A stretch of 64,000 nt of DNA from a bacterium (GTDB taxonomy: Bacteria > Bdellovibrionota_C > UBA2361 > RFPC01), in the NCBI GenBank assembly GCA_030431715.1, contig JAUIIO010000016.1, positions 34,612-98,611 on the forward strand. Reading direction: 5' to 3'. Position 1 is the stretch's first letter. The number at the start of each line of letters is the position of its first letter. The translations under genes and the position numbers were made by a program. Below, in pieces: positions 23,493 through 32,746 of this stretch. The notes under the pieces are model-generated. The model had not been told where the DNA came from and did no database searches. It was given only the letters and a program-made list of their open reading frames with translations.

Positions 23493-23865
23493 CTTTATTC
23501 CTCATAAAATCGGCTATATTTGTGAACTTTTCATCAAGAAACGTTGAAATCTCATCACTGATCCCACACGTCACAAAAGCTTTTCGCATACAGGACAGCC
23601 ACGCATCTCGCTCAGCCTCTCCGATTGGAAAAGGCATATGCCGCATTCTGAGTCGTGGGTGACCGTGCTTTTGTACATAGAGCGGTGGCCCACCCGACCA
23701 TCCAACAAGAAATTCATATAACTTATCGCGCGATTCAGTGAGATCTTCGGGATGGAGTTTAAGAATAGATTCTGCTTCAGGAAAGCTCGTCATATTATCG
23801 TAAAAAACATCTACGAGCTTCCGTATCCCGGCATCGCCACCGAGCTTATCATACAGGCCGATCAC
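23485..23865 (-). CDS. Group II truncated haemoglobin
   Basis: A 126-aa truncated globin binding haem and O2/NO. Family marks: the Phe-Tyr pair at B9-B10 (DVFYDNM), LYVQKHGHPRLRMRHMPF containing the proximal histidine, then the group II tryptophan in ERDAWLSCMRKA. Such proteins act in NO or oxygen chemistry. The start codon shares one base with the stop codon of the CBS gene upstream (23865), and the 85-aa gene overlaps its end, giving a three-gene unit. Confidence 0.9.
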   Translation of the reverse strand: MIGLYDKLGGDAGIRKLVDVFYDNMTSFPEAESILKLHPEDLTESRDKLYEFLVGWSGGPPLYVQKHGHPRLRMRHMPFPIGEAERDAWLSCMRKAFVTCGISDEISTFLDEKFTNIADFMRNKDG

Positions 23866-24275
23866 TAGAGGAGTGGCTCAGCAGCCTTAAGGACATCAAT
23901 ATAACTCACGATACCAACAAGCCGCCCCTCATGAGAATCAACTACTGGAAGCGCGCCAATCTTATTGTCAATCATAAGACGAATGACTTCAGGAACATCA
24001 GATTCTACATCAACGGATAAAACCCCGCCCTGCATAATCTTGCTGACCTTCTCTTTGAGGCGAACGTGCAAATCCTCTAGATCGATGAGTTCCTCACTCT
24101 CAGGCGCAGAATATAGACCAATATCCCTATCACTAAGCATACCGACAAGCTCTCCATCTTGAAGCACAGGGAGATGACGGACATCAAGTTCAAGCATCTT
24201 ACCCAACGCGCTGTGAACTGAGCTATCCACTTCAACATATTCTGGATTCGGGGTCATAATATCTTTAACGTTCAT
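23865..24275 (-). CDS. Tandem CBS-domain protein
   Basis: A 136-aa protein made entirely of two CBS domains: MNVKDIMTPNPEYVEVDSS with LPVLQDGELVGMLSDRDIG, then VSKIMQGGVLSVDVESDV with ALPVVDSHEGRLVGIVSYID. CBS pairs usually bind adenine nucleotides and sense energy charge. It is the first gene of the CBS-globin-85-aa unit; a ribosome-binding site (GGAGAAA) precedes the ATG. Confidence 0.92.
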   Translation of the reverse strand: MNVKDIMTPNPEYVEVDSSVHSALGKMLELDVRHLPVLQDGELVGMLSDRDIGLYSAPESEELIDLEDLHVRLKEKVSKIMQGGVLSVDVESDVPEVIRLMIDNKIGALPVVDSHEGRLVGIVSYIDVLKAAEPLL

Positions 24276-24377
24276 TTCTCCTCCGATAGGGTCATTCTCT
24301 TAGAACATACCGCATTATGTAGGACAATGGAATAGATCGTTAGCCCCTCAGACTGCGTAAGACGCTTCGCAAAGTCC

Positions 24378-25304
24378 CTAATCGGTGATAGAGAGATATA
24401 CTTTCTCAAGGGTCTGGCGAGCTGTTACTTCGAGTATGGAGACCTTCCTGTCAAGTAGCCACGGCAAAACTTCTTCATTGACGCTAGCAACACTTCCTGA
24501 ATCTGATCGATAGGTCAGTTCAAGTACACCCTCAGCCGCGTGGTAAAGCTCATACTGTGGGAACGCCCTCTTCAACTCGTCAAGTAATCGCCCATCAAAC
24601 GCTACAAGCTTGTAGACGATACAGCTCGCAGTCTCAAGAATCTCTGATGCAGCTCCCTGCCTTACAAGAGCCCCCTCATTGATAATACAGAAGTAATCAC
24701 AAATCTCCTCTAACTCAGCCAGCTCGTGTGAACTCACAAGAAAGGTAGTTCGATCTTTTAATGAAACTATAAGTTCCTTAATACCTTTTTTCATTCTGGG
24801 ATCGAGCCCTGCAAGCGGTTCATCAAGCAATACCAGCGCAGGATCACCAATTAACGCTTGAGCTATTCCCAGACGAACTCTCATTCCACGAGAAAGCTCG
24901 TGAGGCTTCGCGCGATATTTCTCCTCTAATCCAACCGCGGCAAGCACGTGCCGAGCCTCCCGTTGAGCATGACTTCCCGTAAAACCTGCTAGCTTTGCAA
25001 AAAGCGTAAGTTGCGAACCTACAGTACGGTTCTCAAAAAAAAGCATATCCTGCGGCAAAATCCCTACCTGCTCCCCACTCTGTAAATACTCACGTAAAGC
25101 CACCCCATCAAGAAGCACACTCCCCTTTTGGGGCTTAAGAAATCCTCCAATAATAGAGAACGTTGTCGTTTTCCCGGCACCATTTGCTCCGACAAAACCA
25201 CAGACAACCCCTCGCGGCACCTCAAAAGAGAGCCCGTTCAGTGCTCTCACCGCACCAAAAGATCTCGTTAACCCCTCAATCTTCAAAAGAGCATCCGTCA
25301 TCAA
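24378..25304 (-). CDS. ABC transporter ATP-binding protein
   Basis: A 308-aa ATPase of an ABC-2-type transporter. Walker A is GANGAGKTTT, the signature is LSRGMRVRLGIAQAL (LSRGM in place of LSGGQ, common in this class), Walker B is LVLLDEPLAGLD and the switch His is in VSSHELAELEEICD. About 80 residues after the nucleotide-binding domain form a C-terminal extension. The start overlaps the permease stop by 4 bp. Substrate is unknown. Confidence 0.93.
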   Translation of the reverse strand: MMTDALLKIEGLTRSFGAVRALNGLSFEVPRGVVCGFVGANGAGKTTTFSIIGGFLKPQKGSVLLDGVALREYLQSGEQVGILPQDMLFFENRTVGSQLTLFAKLAGFTGSHAQREARHVLAAVGLEEKYRAKPHELSRGMRVRLGIAQALIGDPALVLLDEPLAGLDPRMKKGIKELIVSLKDRTTFLVSSHELAELEEICDYFCIINEGALVRQGAASEILETASCIVYKLVAFDGRLLDELKRAFPQYELYHAAEGVLELTYRSDSGSVASVNEEVLPWLLDRKVSILEVTARQTLEKVYLSITD

Positions 25305-26146
25305 ATCTCACTCCGTCGAAAGAGAGCATACCCTAGGGCCATAAAGGCAAGAGCCCAGCCCATGGTATGAAGAATAGACACCCAGAGAAAGTCGCCGAAC
25401 GGAAAAATGATCCCTACAAAGTGAGAAAATCGTAGCGGAAAGTCGCCCCAAAAAATCATCAGAAGGAGAACAAGAAACCAAAATAAATGGACAAGCAAGA
25501 GAGACGAGAGTGTGCCACGCGTAAGAGCCGACACAAATTCCGTCACGGAAACTACAAACACCGCATAAGGCACAAACATCAACAGGCAGAGTAAAAACGG
25601 TTTTACAAGCTCAACGCTTACCACTTGCTCAGAGGTCATAAGCAGCCCGCCCGCAAGGAGCGCTAGCGAGACGGCATGAAGCACAAAATAGAGAAGGAAA
25701 TGTGCTAAAAACTTCGAACAATAATACCGCCACCTCGTTGTTTTCAGGAAGAGAAAACGAAGTGTCCCTCTAGAGCGGTCCGTATTAATCATGTCACATG
25801 AAACAAGGGCCACAAAGGTGGGGAGCCAAAAGATCATATAGAACTGAAAAAGTGGAAAGAGGAGAGGCCACTCTTCAATATGATCTAGTACGATAGTGTA
25901 ATCTTGCAGATGTAACCGCTGGAGTATTTCGCGAAGAGCACGACCCGAGTTATCATGCTTTTGCAGCACATCACCAACGGCCGTATCAAAATGTATAAGG
26001 CCATAAGCTGCCAGCGAGAGAGAAGCCAAGTAGAGGGCTATTGAAATAAGTGCCCGTGGACGCAAAAGAAGATCACGTATCTCCTCAAGGAGGAGTATCC
26101 ACGTATGACGCAGCCAAGTGGTAAAAATAGGTGCTAGTTTAGGCAC
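25301..26146 (-). CDS. ABC-2-type transporter permease
   Basis: A 281-aa inner-membrane protein with about six hydrophobic segments, a conserved-looking cytoplasmic stretch DMINTDRSRGTLRFLF typical of ABC-2 permeases, and an early extracytoplasmic loop of about 60 residues. Its start codon overlaps the apaG stop by one base and its stop overlaps the ATPase start, so the three are translationally coupled. The substrate cannot be inferred. Confidence 0.85.
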   Translation of the reverse strand: MPKLAPIFTTWLRHTWILLLEEIRDLLLRPRALISIALYLASLSLAAYGLIHFDTAVGDVLQKHDNSGRALREILQRLHLQDYTIVLDHIEEWPLLFPLFQFYMIFWLPTFVALVSCDMINTDRSRGTLRFLFLKTTRWRYYCSKFLAHFLLYFVLHAVSLALLAGGLLMTSEQVVSVELVKPFLLCLLMFVPYAVFVVSVTEFVSALTRGTLSSLLLVHLFWFLVLLLMIFWGDFPLRFSHFVGIIFPFGDFLWVSILHTMGWALAFMALGYALFRRSEI

Positions 26147-26565
26147 TAGTGAATAATCGTGGGGTAGTGTAACTCAAACTTCGGAATAGTTACGTCAAAA
26201 TACGTTCCGACTTGCGTGCGAAAAGTGTAGCTCCCCTCCATTGAACCAGAATCATCCTGAATAGTAACCGAAGCCGTGTATTCATATGCCTCTCCCGGAT
26301 GAATTGATGGCTGTTCCCCTTGCACACCAGGGCCGATAACCTCTGCGATATTTGTACCACCAGAAGAAATGAGCCAATGCCTTTCCAGAAGTTGAACGTC
26401 ACTTAAGCCAATATTTTCTATGGTAACGGTGTAAAGAAAACAATAAATCCGCTCTTCAGGGAAAGAGCTCTGGCGAGCATGCTCAGGGATAACAGTCACG
26501 CGAATCCCTTCCGTCTCTCTGGAGTAGGCTTCTTCAGTACATACCAGCTGCGGACTTACTTTCAT
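26146..26565 (-). CDS. apaG: ApaG-domain protein
   Basis: A 139-aa single-domain beta-sandwich protein of the ApaG family. The signature runs LLERHWLISSGGTNI, then VIGPGVQGEQPSIHPGEAYE and GSMEGSYTFRT, ending YFDVTIPKFELH. The family has been linked to cobalt/magnesium resistance and nucleotide metabolism, without a settled biochemical role. Here it heads an operon with an ABC-2 transporter, with 1-bp overlap, a context I do not recognise as standard. Confidence 0.93.
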   Translation of the reverse strand: MKVSPQLVCTEEAYSRETEGIRVTVIPEHARQSSFPEERIYCFLYTVTIENIGLSDVQLLERHWLISSGGTNIAEVIGPGVQGEQPSIHPGEAYEYTASVTIQDDSGSMEGSYTFRTQVGTYFDVTIPKFELHYPTIIH

Positions 26566-26703
26566 GAACTTAAAGTTAGCAAGGAAAACACATTCTCGCT
26601 AGATGCAAAATCACGCTAGAACTTCCGGGATAACGAGTGTTTAGATTCAAACAAAGACCGCAAAGCAATGATCCGATCTTTATAAGCTGCTAGAAATACA
26701 GCA

Positions 26704-27747
26704 CTACTTGACGGTCTCTTTCGGGCTGTGCCCCATAAGTACGGCAAGCCACCGAAACTCCTCACTGTGCTCTAATAGAATCTTAACGACCATTGAGAGA
26801 GGCACCGAGAGTAGCATACCAACTGGTCCCCATATCCACCCCCAGACTACCAGTGAGAGGAATACGACAAGGGGCGAGAGTCCGAGCCTTCTGCCCATAA
26901 ATATCGGTTCCAGAAAGTTACTCACTCCAACGTTTATTATGAGATATCCAATTGCTACGGTAAGAGCGATGGGCAAACCAAATTGCGTCAATGCAAGTAT
27001 CACCGCAGGAACAGCCGCAATAAATGAGCCAATAAATGGAACATAATTTAACAGGAAGGCAGTGAATCCCCAGAGCAACCAGAATTCGATACCCATTGTA
27101 AAATCAAAAATAGAAACAAACAGGCCTGTAAGGATACAGGTAAAGGTTTTAATACCCAGATACTTTTGAATATCAACGGCAATACCCTTAATTCGTTCGC
27201 CATCAAAAGCTTCCCCCATAGCATACTTAAGTTTTTGCTCAAAATCAGCTGTTTCAAAAAGCATAAAAACCATAATGATAAATATGAGCAGAGTGCTTGA
27301 GAGGGTACTTACCAATCCTCGCAAGGTCGATCCAATGAGCTCCATAAAAGACTCTGGACGCAGTGTCTCAATAAAGCTTGCGGAAGTAACCTCTACCCCT
27401 TTGGACTGTAGCCAAGCAAACATCTCCTGCTGCAGCTCATCAAACCGAACACTATACTGCGGCAACGACTTCGTAAATTCATTCACTGTTCCCGCAAGCA
27501 ACGTTCCCACGCCGATCAGTATGGATATCATTACGAGCGCTACAAATAACACAGCTATAATCTTAGGGACGCGCCACGTCTTAAGAACTCGAACAGGCGC
27601 TGAGCCAAGAATTGCTAGAAACAGAGCCAGTACAAATGGTACGAGAATAGATTGAGCTACCTTTAGGCCTCCGATGATAATCATCAAACAGGCCATTGAA
27701 ATAAGAAGCTTCAATCCAGGATATCGCGCTGTTACGGGTGCATTCAT
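26704..27747 (-). CDS. AI-2E/PerM-family transporter
   Basis: A membrane protein of the AI-2E (PerM/TqsA) family, about 347 aa. Hydrophobic pairs near the N-terminus are followed by a soluble segment (LPQYSVRFDELQQEMFAWL) and a C-terminal membrane block with the family pattern GFTAFLLNYVPFIGSFIA and LEPIFMGRRLGLSPLVVF. Some members export quorum-sensing molecules, others Na+ or unknown solutes. The ATG at 27747 follows a purine-rich GAGGAGGAGT; the in-frame TTG at 27759 is less likely. The SGNH hydrolase gene lies 17 bp upstream on the same strand. Confidence 0.9.
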   Translation of the reverse strand: MNAPVTARYPGLKLLISMACLMIIIGGLKVAQSILVPFVLALFLAILGSAPVRVLKTWRVPKIIAVLFVALVMISILIGVGTLLAGTVNEFTKSLPQYSVRFDELQQEMFAWLQSKGVEVTSASFIETLRPESFMELIGSTLRGLVSTLSSTLLIFIIMVFMLFETADFEQKLKYAMGEAFDGERIKGIAVDIQKYLGIKTFTCILTGLFVSIFDFTMGIEFWLLWGFTAFLLNYVPFIGSFIAAVPAVILALTQFGLPIALTVAIGYLIINVGVSNFLEPIFMGRRLGLSPLVVFLSLVVWGWIWGPVGMLLSVPLSMVVKILLEHSEEFRWLAVLMGHSPKETVK

Positions 27748-27764
27748 ACTCCTCCTCAAGGCTC

Positions 27765-28718
27765 TCAGTCGCCCTCTTCCTCCTCACTCACAGGATCCTC
27801 TGGATCACTCGGATCAGAACCATTTTCCAGCTCCTCATTGTCCGGATAACCGTCTCCATCCGTGTCGGAAAGTGTTGGATCGGTCTCATACTCAAAGACC
27901 TCGTCCCCATCTCCTATCGTATCAGAATCTGTATCTGCGAGTTCTGGACTCGTCTCGAAAAGTAGCTCTTCAACCTCATCATATAATCCATCCTGATCTA
28001 AGTCGTGACGCGTACGAAGTGCATTCTTCTGTACCGTCTTCTTGTATGTCCGCTTCACGACTTTGGCCATCTGTTGATATCCTTTTGCATTAGGATGCAA
28101 ATTGTCTTCCCCGATAATATTCTGAGGAAGCCTATCAAAAAACACTTTGAGGTTCAGCTTACGACGTTGCTTTCGTATGAGCTTATTTACTGAATTTATG
28201 AATGGTTGCTGATAGTCTCTTCTCACAGGTGGTAGAGTAGATACAACAACCAGAGGAGCCACGTTCCACTTCTCCGCAAGCTTAGTTTCGAGATAATCTT
28301 TGAGCCTTCGTATATTTCGCGGAGTTAATCCAATGGCGGTGTCTCTATTTCGATAATCCCAATAATCATTTGTACCGACCTCAATAAAAAGATAATCAAG
28401 GTTCTTCGTCTTCCGTGTGGTTCTCTTTCCACGATCAATATTTCGTTTGTAATCCCGAAGGAGCTGCCTTGCAGAAGCGCCAGGTACACCGATATTCTCA
28501 ACTATGACATTAAGCTTATTCTCAAGCCTACCGGGATATCCACCTAGCTCTCGCTCATCACCTACCCCCTTCACAATACTATCACCAGTAATAGCAATTC
28601 GAATCTGCCCATCGCAGTTGTAATCAACATATCCATCAATTGTTGGGCAGGCCAAAAGGAGTGACGAAGGGAAGGCACACGCGAGGATAGAAAGAATAAG
28701 CTTTTTTCTAATCGTCAT
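27765..28718 (-). CDS. Secreted SGNH hydrolase with C-terminal calcium-binding repeats
   Basis: A 317-aa exported protein with an N-terminal signal peptide (SILACAFPSSLLLACP; a lipobox-like LLLAC could make it a lipoprotein). The SGNH/GDSL catalytic blocks are IAITGDSIVKG, VGTNDYWD and DNLHPNAKGYQ. The C-terminal 75 residues are Asp-rich thrombospondin type 3-like repeats (DLDQDGLYDEVEE, DTDSDTIGDGDE, DTDGDGYPDNEEL) that bind Ca2+ outside the cell. It is likely an esterase, acetylxylan-type deacetylase or lipase, with substrate unknown. Confidence 0.88.
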   Translation of the reverse strand: MTIRKKLILSILACAFPSSLLLACPTIDGYVDYNCDGQIRIAITGDSIVKGVGDERELGGYPGRLENKLNVIVENIGVPGASARQLLRDYKRNIDRGKRTTRKTKNLDYLFIEVGTNDYWDYRNRDTAIGLTPRNIRRLKDYLETKLAEKWNVAPLVVVSTLPPVRRDYQQPFINSVNKLIRKQRRKLNLKVFFDRLPQNIIGEDNLHPNAKGYQQMAKVVKRTYKKTVQKNALRTRHDLDQDGLYDEVEELLFETSPELADTDSDTIGDGDEVFEYETDPTLSDTDGDGYPDNEELENGSDPSDPEDPVSEEEEGD

Positions 28719-28888
28719 CTTGTTTCCAATAATCTATTGCTACGTATTTGATGCTCCGAAAGGCAGAGGAAGTCCACAATGGGCATCGCCTCTCATAACA
28801 TTCTATTATGTTTACCTTATTTCACGCCAAACTCAAACTACGCTCAAAGATGCTACCACCAAATTCGTCCATTTTCTGTGCTAGCTCC

Positions 28889-29980
28889 TCAATTATTCTT
28901 CATTCGTAGTGTATCTAAATTCTCAACTATCAATTTGTGCATATTTGCCTTTGCTCCAAAAGGATCTTCACGAGATGAAATCTGGGCTGCTTTCTTAAAG
29001 AGGGATTTGGCTTCTTTTTTCCCTGCACTCTTTGACTCATTTAATAATAGCAACGCTATAGCTTTATTTGCAAAAAGAGCAGCTCTTAAGTGTGGATTGT
29101 CCCCTGGTTGAAGGTGGCTTGCGCCTTGTGAATATGCTTCTAGAGCGCACAGTAGCTCGGCTCTTTCGGTGCGACCTCGTTGCAGATAGTTTTCAAGATG
29201 CGAGTTCCCGAGTCTCCAGTTGGGATATGCCAGATGAGCAAACGTTGTCCAACGCCCTCTATAGAGCGCCGCTGATCTCAAATAAGAATCTCCAACGAGA
29301 GGATCCTCTTGCTCTGCCATCAAAAGCAACGAGGTAAACTCGGCAGCCGGATATGCCTCTTTAAACGGAATGCCAATCGCCGGAACATATTTGATGAGTT
29401 GGTACGTCTTCCCTGCAATCTTAATTGGCAGCGCCTCTCCCTTAGCATCTTTTTGGAAGGTGAGATTAGCCCAGTTTTTATTACCCCAGATCAATGCGCT
29501 GGCCTTACCCCCCTTAAGAAGTTGCTGCGCCTTCTGATGATCTCCAACCACTCTCATTATGCGCCCCGCGGAACCACTCTCAGAACTTTGGATTCGATTC
29601 TGGATATGCTCACGGAAGAGCGAGCTCTTCATATCAAATTCATCACCTTGAAATCTTGATATCACAAATTCTGAGGTGCGAAACGAAACGGTCGTAAACA
29701 AGAAAAACGCTGTTACTCCACTGGCAAGGAGAGCAATTGCAGGCAACGCCTTCTGCATTTTGCCGCTAGGCCAAGGAATGAAGCAGAGCAAAAGAAGAAG
29801 AAAAGGTAGGATAATATATTGAGCTTCTGTCTGGCAGAGACCGACTTCCGGGCGTCGTAAGATAAAATAGGATAGCGTAACTAGGAAAAAGGCCACGAAA
29901 AGCCATTTCAGCCTACCAGGACTTTTAATGAGCCCATTTTTTACGTAAGATGGTTGATGAACTGATAACTGTTGAGACAT
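28889..29980 (-). CDS. Membrane-anchored hypothetical protein with helical repeats
   Basis: A 363-aa protein starting at the ATG 29980, preceded by a strong AGGGAGGAAT ribosome-binding site; the longer frame to 30115 would run through the def start. Three hydrophobic segments lie between about residues 24 and 105, followed by a soluble region, whose last 130 residues are helical and TPR-like (LEAYSQGASHLQPGDNPHL, ALFANKAIALLLL). I do not recognise the family. Its start codon is only 19 bp from that of the divergent def gene. Confidence 0.65.
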   Translation of the reverse strand: MSQQLSVHQPSYVKNGLIKSPGRLKWLFVAFFLVTLSYFILRRPEVGLCQTEAQYIILPFLLLLLCFIPWPSGKMQKALPAIALLASGVTAFFLFTTVSFRTSEFVISRFQGDEFDMKSSLFREHIQNRIQSSESGSAGRIMRVVGDHQKAQQLLKGGKASALIWGNKNWANLTFQKDAKGEALPIKIAGKTYQLIKYVPAIGIPFKEAYPAAEFTSLLLMAEQEDPLVGDSYLRSAALYRGRWTTFAHLAYPNWRLGNSHLENYLQRGRTERAELLCALEAYSQGASHLQPGDNPHLRAALFANKAIALLLLNESKSAGKKEAKSLFKKAAQISSREDPFGAKANMHKLIVENLDTLRMKNN

Positions 29981-29999
29981 ATTCCTCCCTACGATTCTT

Positions 30000-30497
30000 A
30001 TGGCATTACGAGAAATTTGCAAATACCCCGACCCTATTCTTCGGGAAAAATGTGCTCCTCTCACAGATTTTGATGATTCCCTCCACTCGCTTCTGAGCGA
30101 TATGGCCGATACCATGTACGACGAGAATGGAATTGGGCTCGCAGCACCACAGATTGGACTTCCACTTCAAATTACAGTCATAGATGTCGATAGAGAAGAT
30201 GGGTCCCTTATCGAGGTTATCAATCCACAGATCACTTGGTATGATGGCGAGGTCGACTCTGAAGAGGGCTGTTTAAGCATCCCCGACTACAGAGATACTA
30301 TAAAGCGAGCAGACCAAATCAAAGTTACAGCATTTGACAGGCATGGCAATGAATACGAGATAGAGACTGACGGGCTTCTTTCTATTTGCTTGCAACATGA
30401 GATAGATCATCTTAACGGCGTACTCTTTGTCGATCACTTAAGCCGAATGAAAAAGGATATATTTAAGCGGTGGTTTAAAAAGAATGGCCCGCTCTAA
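30000..30497 (+). CDS. def: Peptide deformylase
   Basis: Removes the formyl group from the N-terminal methionine of new proteins; 165 aa, metal-dependent. The three motifs are present: GIGLAAPQIG, EEGCLSIP (metal-binding Cys) and CLQHEIDHLNG (two metal-binding His and catalytic Glu). The N-terminus MALREICKYPDPILR is canonical, so the start is firm. The stop overlaps fmt by 14 bp. The leader is unusually short because a divergent gene starts 19 bp upstream. Confidence 0.97.
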   Translation: MALREICKYPDPILREKCAPLTDFDDSLHSLLSDMADTMYDENGIGLAAPQIGLPLQITVIDVDREDGSLIEVINPQITWYDGEVDSEEGCLSIPDYRDTIKRADQIKVTAFDRHGNEYEIETDGLLSICLQHEIDHLNGVLFVDHLSRMKKDIFKRWFKKNGPL

Positions 30498-31443
30498 GAT
30501 TCTTTTTTACGGCACCCCGGAGTTCTCTACCTACGCTCTGAAAGCTCTCCTAGCTGATGATCGTTTCGAAGTTTGTGCAGTAGTTACACAACCTGACCGA
30601 CCTGCAGGCAGAAGCAAAAAACTACTCCCCTCTCCGGTTAAAAAAGTTGCTCTGGAGCATGGTCTCTGTGTACTTCAGCCTGAGAACATAAGGAAGGAAA
30701 AAGAGAGTTTCCTAAAAGCCCTCTCTTCTTTTCTCCCAATCGATATGGCCGTGGTTAGTGCATTCGGGCAGATCCTACCTCTTGAAGTCCTAACTTTCCC
30801 TAGGCATGACTCACTAAACATCCATGCCTCACTCCTGCCACGATGGCGCGGAGCCGCTCCTATTCAAAGAGCCATTATAGCCGGAGACAAGGAAACTGGA
30901 GTTTGCTTGATGAAAATGGAAGCCGGGCTAGATACCGGACCTGTCTATAGCCGTAAGACGGTAACAATAACAGAGGAAGATAATGCAGGTACCCTGCACG
31001 ATAAGCTTGCCGAAGAAGGCGCGAAGTTACTTATCGAAACAGCTCCAGACATTATCTCAGGCACCTGCCATGCCGAGGCACAACTCTCAGAAGGAGTAGT
31101 TCATGCAGCTAAGATTACAGGCGAAGACATGAAGATCGACTGGGAACTCCCTGCAAGAAATATCGCCCTTCAGATACGCGCCCTCGCTCCAATTCCCGGA
31201 GCATATGCACAATTTAGAGAGAAACGCTTAAAGATCTTCAAAGCTGAAGTAAAGCCAGACTTTCAGGGCAGAGAAAAGAACTTGCCCGGCCAGGTCCATA
31301 TGGTAGATAAGGGCATACTCTCTGTGAGTTGCGGAGAGGACACGCTCTCTCTTTTAGAGCTCCAACCTGAAGGTAAAAAACGCATGCCCGTAAGCGATTT
31401 CATCCAAGGCTATCAGCCGAAACAAGAAGAATTTTTCAAATAA
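30484..31443 (+). CDS. fmt: Methionyl-tRNA formyltransferase
   Basis: Formylates initiator Met-tRNA using 10-formyl-tetrahydrofolate; 319 aa. The N-terminal catalytic domain has FYGTPEFSTYALKALL, TQPDRPAGRSKKL, SAFGQILP and the active-site HASLLPRWRGAAPIQRAI, followed by the smaller C-terminal OB-fold-like domain. It overlaps def by 14 bp, the usual def-fmt pairing for protein initiation, and is followed after 6 bp by rpe. Confidence 0.97.
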   Translation: MARSKILFYGTPEFSTYALKALLADDRFEVCAVVTQPDRPAGRSKKLLPSPVKKVALEHGLCVLQPENIRKEKESFLKALSSFLPIDMAVVSAFGQILPLEVLTFPRHDSLNIHASLLPRWRGAAPIQRAIIAGDKETGVCLMKMEAGLDTGPVYSRKTVTITEEDNAGTLHDKLAEEGAKLLIETAPDIISGTCHAEAQLSEGVVHAAKITGEDMKIDWELPARNIALQIRALAPIPGAYAQFREKRLKIFKAEVKPDFQGREKNLPGQVHMVDKGILSVSCGEDTLSLLELQPEGKKRMPVSDFIQGYQPKQEEFFK

Positions 31444-31449
31444 ACGCTC

Positions 31450-32115
31450 ATGCATAAGAAAGAATCAATCGTTGCCCCCTCAATTTTATCTGCCAATCTC
31501 CTTAACCTTGAAGCCGACTTTAAGGCAATTGAGGACAAAGGAGCAGATTGGATGCACATTGATGTTATGGATGGCGCCTTCGTTCCTCCAATCACCTTTG
31601 GAGACAATATGGTACAGGCCGCAAAGCGCGCCACAAACTTGTTTCTCGATGTCCATCTTATGATCGAAGCTCCAGAGAGGCAGGTCTCCCTCTTTGCTAA
31701 CGCCGGGGCCGACCTGCTCACTGTCCACATCGAAGCATGCCCGGAGCCTGAGTCAGTTCTGGCACTCATCAAAGAAAGCGGAATGAAGGCCGGGCTCTCG
31801 TTAAATCCAGAAACTGATATCGATACCATCTTCCCGTGGATATCAATGGTAGATCTCGTACTCATTATGACCGTTCAACCAGGTCGTGGGGGCCAAGCCT
31901 TTCGCTCTGAGTGCGTACCTAAAATCTCCGCCCTTTCTAAAGAATGCGAACGGATTAGTGCTTCGCCTCTTATTGAAGTTGATGGTGGCATTAATGACGA
32001 AACAGGGAAAGCGTGCTTTGATGCAGGAGCAGATGTCTTTGTAGCTGGTTCATATATCTTTGGACATGCCGATCGGGCACATGCCATTAAATCACTCCGC
32101 TTTCAAAGAAAATAA
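31450..32115 (+). CDS. rpe: Ribulose-phosphate 3-epimerase
   Basis: Interconverts ribulose 5-phosphate and xylulose 5-phosphate in the pentose phosphate pathway. A TIM barrel of 221 aa with APSILSANLLNLEAD, HIDVMDGAFVPPITFG (metal and catalytic residues), DVHLMIEAPE, LNPETDID, MTVQPGRGGQAF and EVDGGIND, plus the phosphate-binding FVAGSYIFG. It lies between fmt and plsY; its last base is the first base of the plsY start codon. Confidence 0.96.
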   Translation: MHKKESIVAPSILSANLLNLEADFKAIEDKGADWMHIDVMDGAFVPPITFGDNMVQAAKRATNLFLDVHLMIEAPERQVSLFANAGADLLTVHIEACPEPESVLALIKESGMKAGLSLNPETDIDTIFPWISMVDLVLIMTVQPGRGGQAFRSECVPKISALSKECERISASPLIEVDGGINDETGKACFDAGADVFVAGSYIFGHADRAHAIKSLRFQRK

Positions 32116-32708
32116 TGGATAATATCTTTATCGCACTTTCCCTTATCCCTTTCTACCTTCTCGGTGTATTTCCAAGTGGGTATCTCATCGCGCTTAAGAG
32201 CGGAAAAAATATTACTGAATCTGGAAGTGGGAATGTAGGAGCCACAAACGTTGCACGCGTCATTGGGAAGAAAGCTGGCGCTCTCACGCTACTTCTCGAT
32301 ATCCTAAAAGGAATGCTCGCAGTGGGAATAGCAACGCTTCTCTGGCCCGGAAACGATACCTACGCAGCTTTGGCAGCTTTCATTGCGGTGCTTGGCCACT
32401 GCCTCTCAATCCCACCTATACTAAAAGGGGGCAAAGGAGTAGCAACCGCGCTGGGGACGCTTATCGTCCTCTCGCCATACTCTATCCTGATTGGTGTCTG
32501 CGCTTTTACGGCGACCTATGTTCTGACAACCATCGTCTCTCTCGGATCTGTCGTCGCCGTTGTTGCAACTGCGCTATCGGCATTCTTTTTTGAAGAACAC
32601 TCAGGGGTCATAGCCTCTATATGTGGAATTTCACTTCTGATTATCTATAGACACAAATCAAACCTCATGCGGCTTGCAGAGGGGCGTGAGGAAAAATTGA
32701 ATATATGA
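32115..32708 (+). CDS. plsY: Glycerol-3-phosphate acyltransferase PlsY
   Basis: Inner-membrane enzyme that transfers an acyl group from acyl phosphate to glycerol 3-phosphate, the first step of phospholipid synthesis. 197 aa with about five membrane segments and the conserved loops GSGNVGATNVARVIGKKAG, LGHCLSIPPILKGGKGVA (catalytic) and the C-terminal YRHKSNLMRLAEGREEKL. Start and the upstream rpe stop share one base. Confidence 0.96.
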   Translation: MDNIFIALSLIPFYLLGVFPSGYLIALKSGKNITESGSGNVGATNVARVIGKKAGALTLLLDILKGMLAVGIATLLWPGNDTYAALAAFIAVLGHCLSIPPILKGGKGVATALGTLIVLSPYSILIGVCAFTATYVLTTIVSLGSVVAVVATALSAFFFEEHSGVIASICGISLLIIYRHKSNLMRLAEGREEKLNI

Positions 32709-32746
32709 AGTATCGCTGCCCTGCCTTACTCATCCAAATCGGTTAA

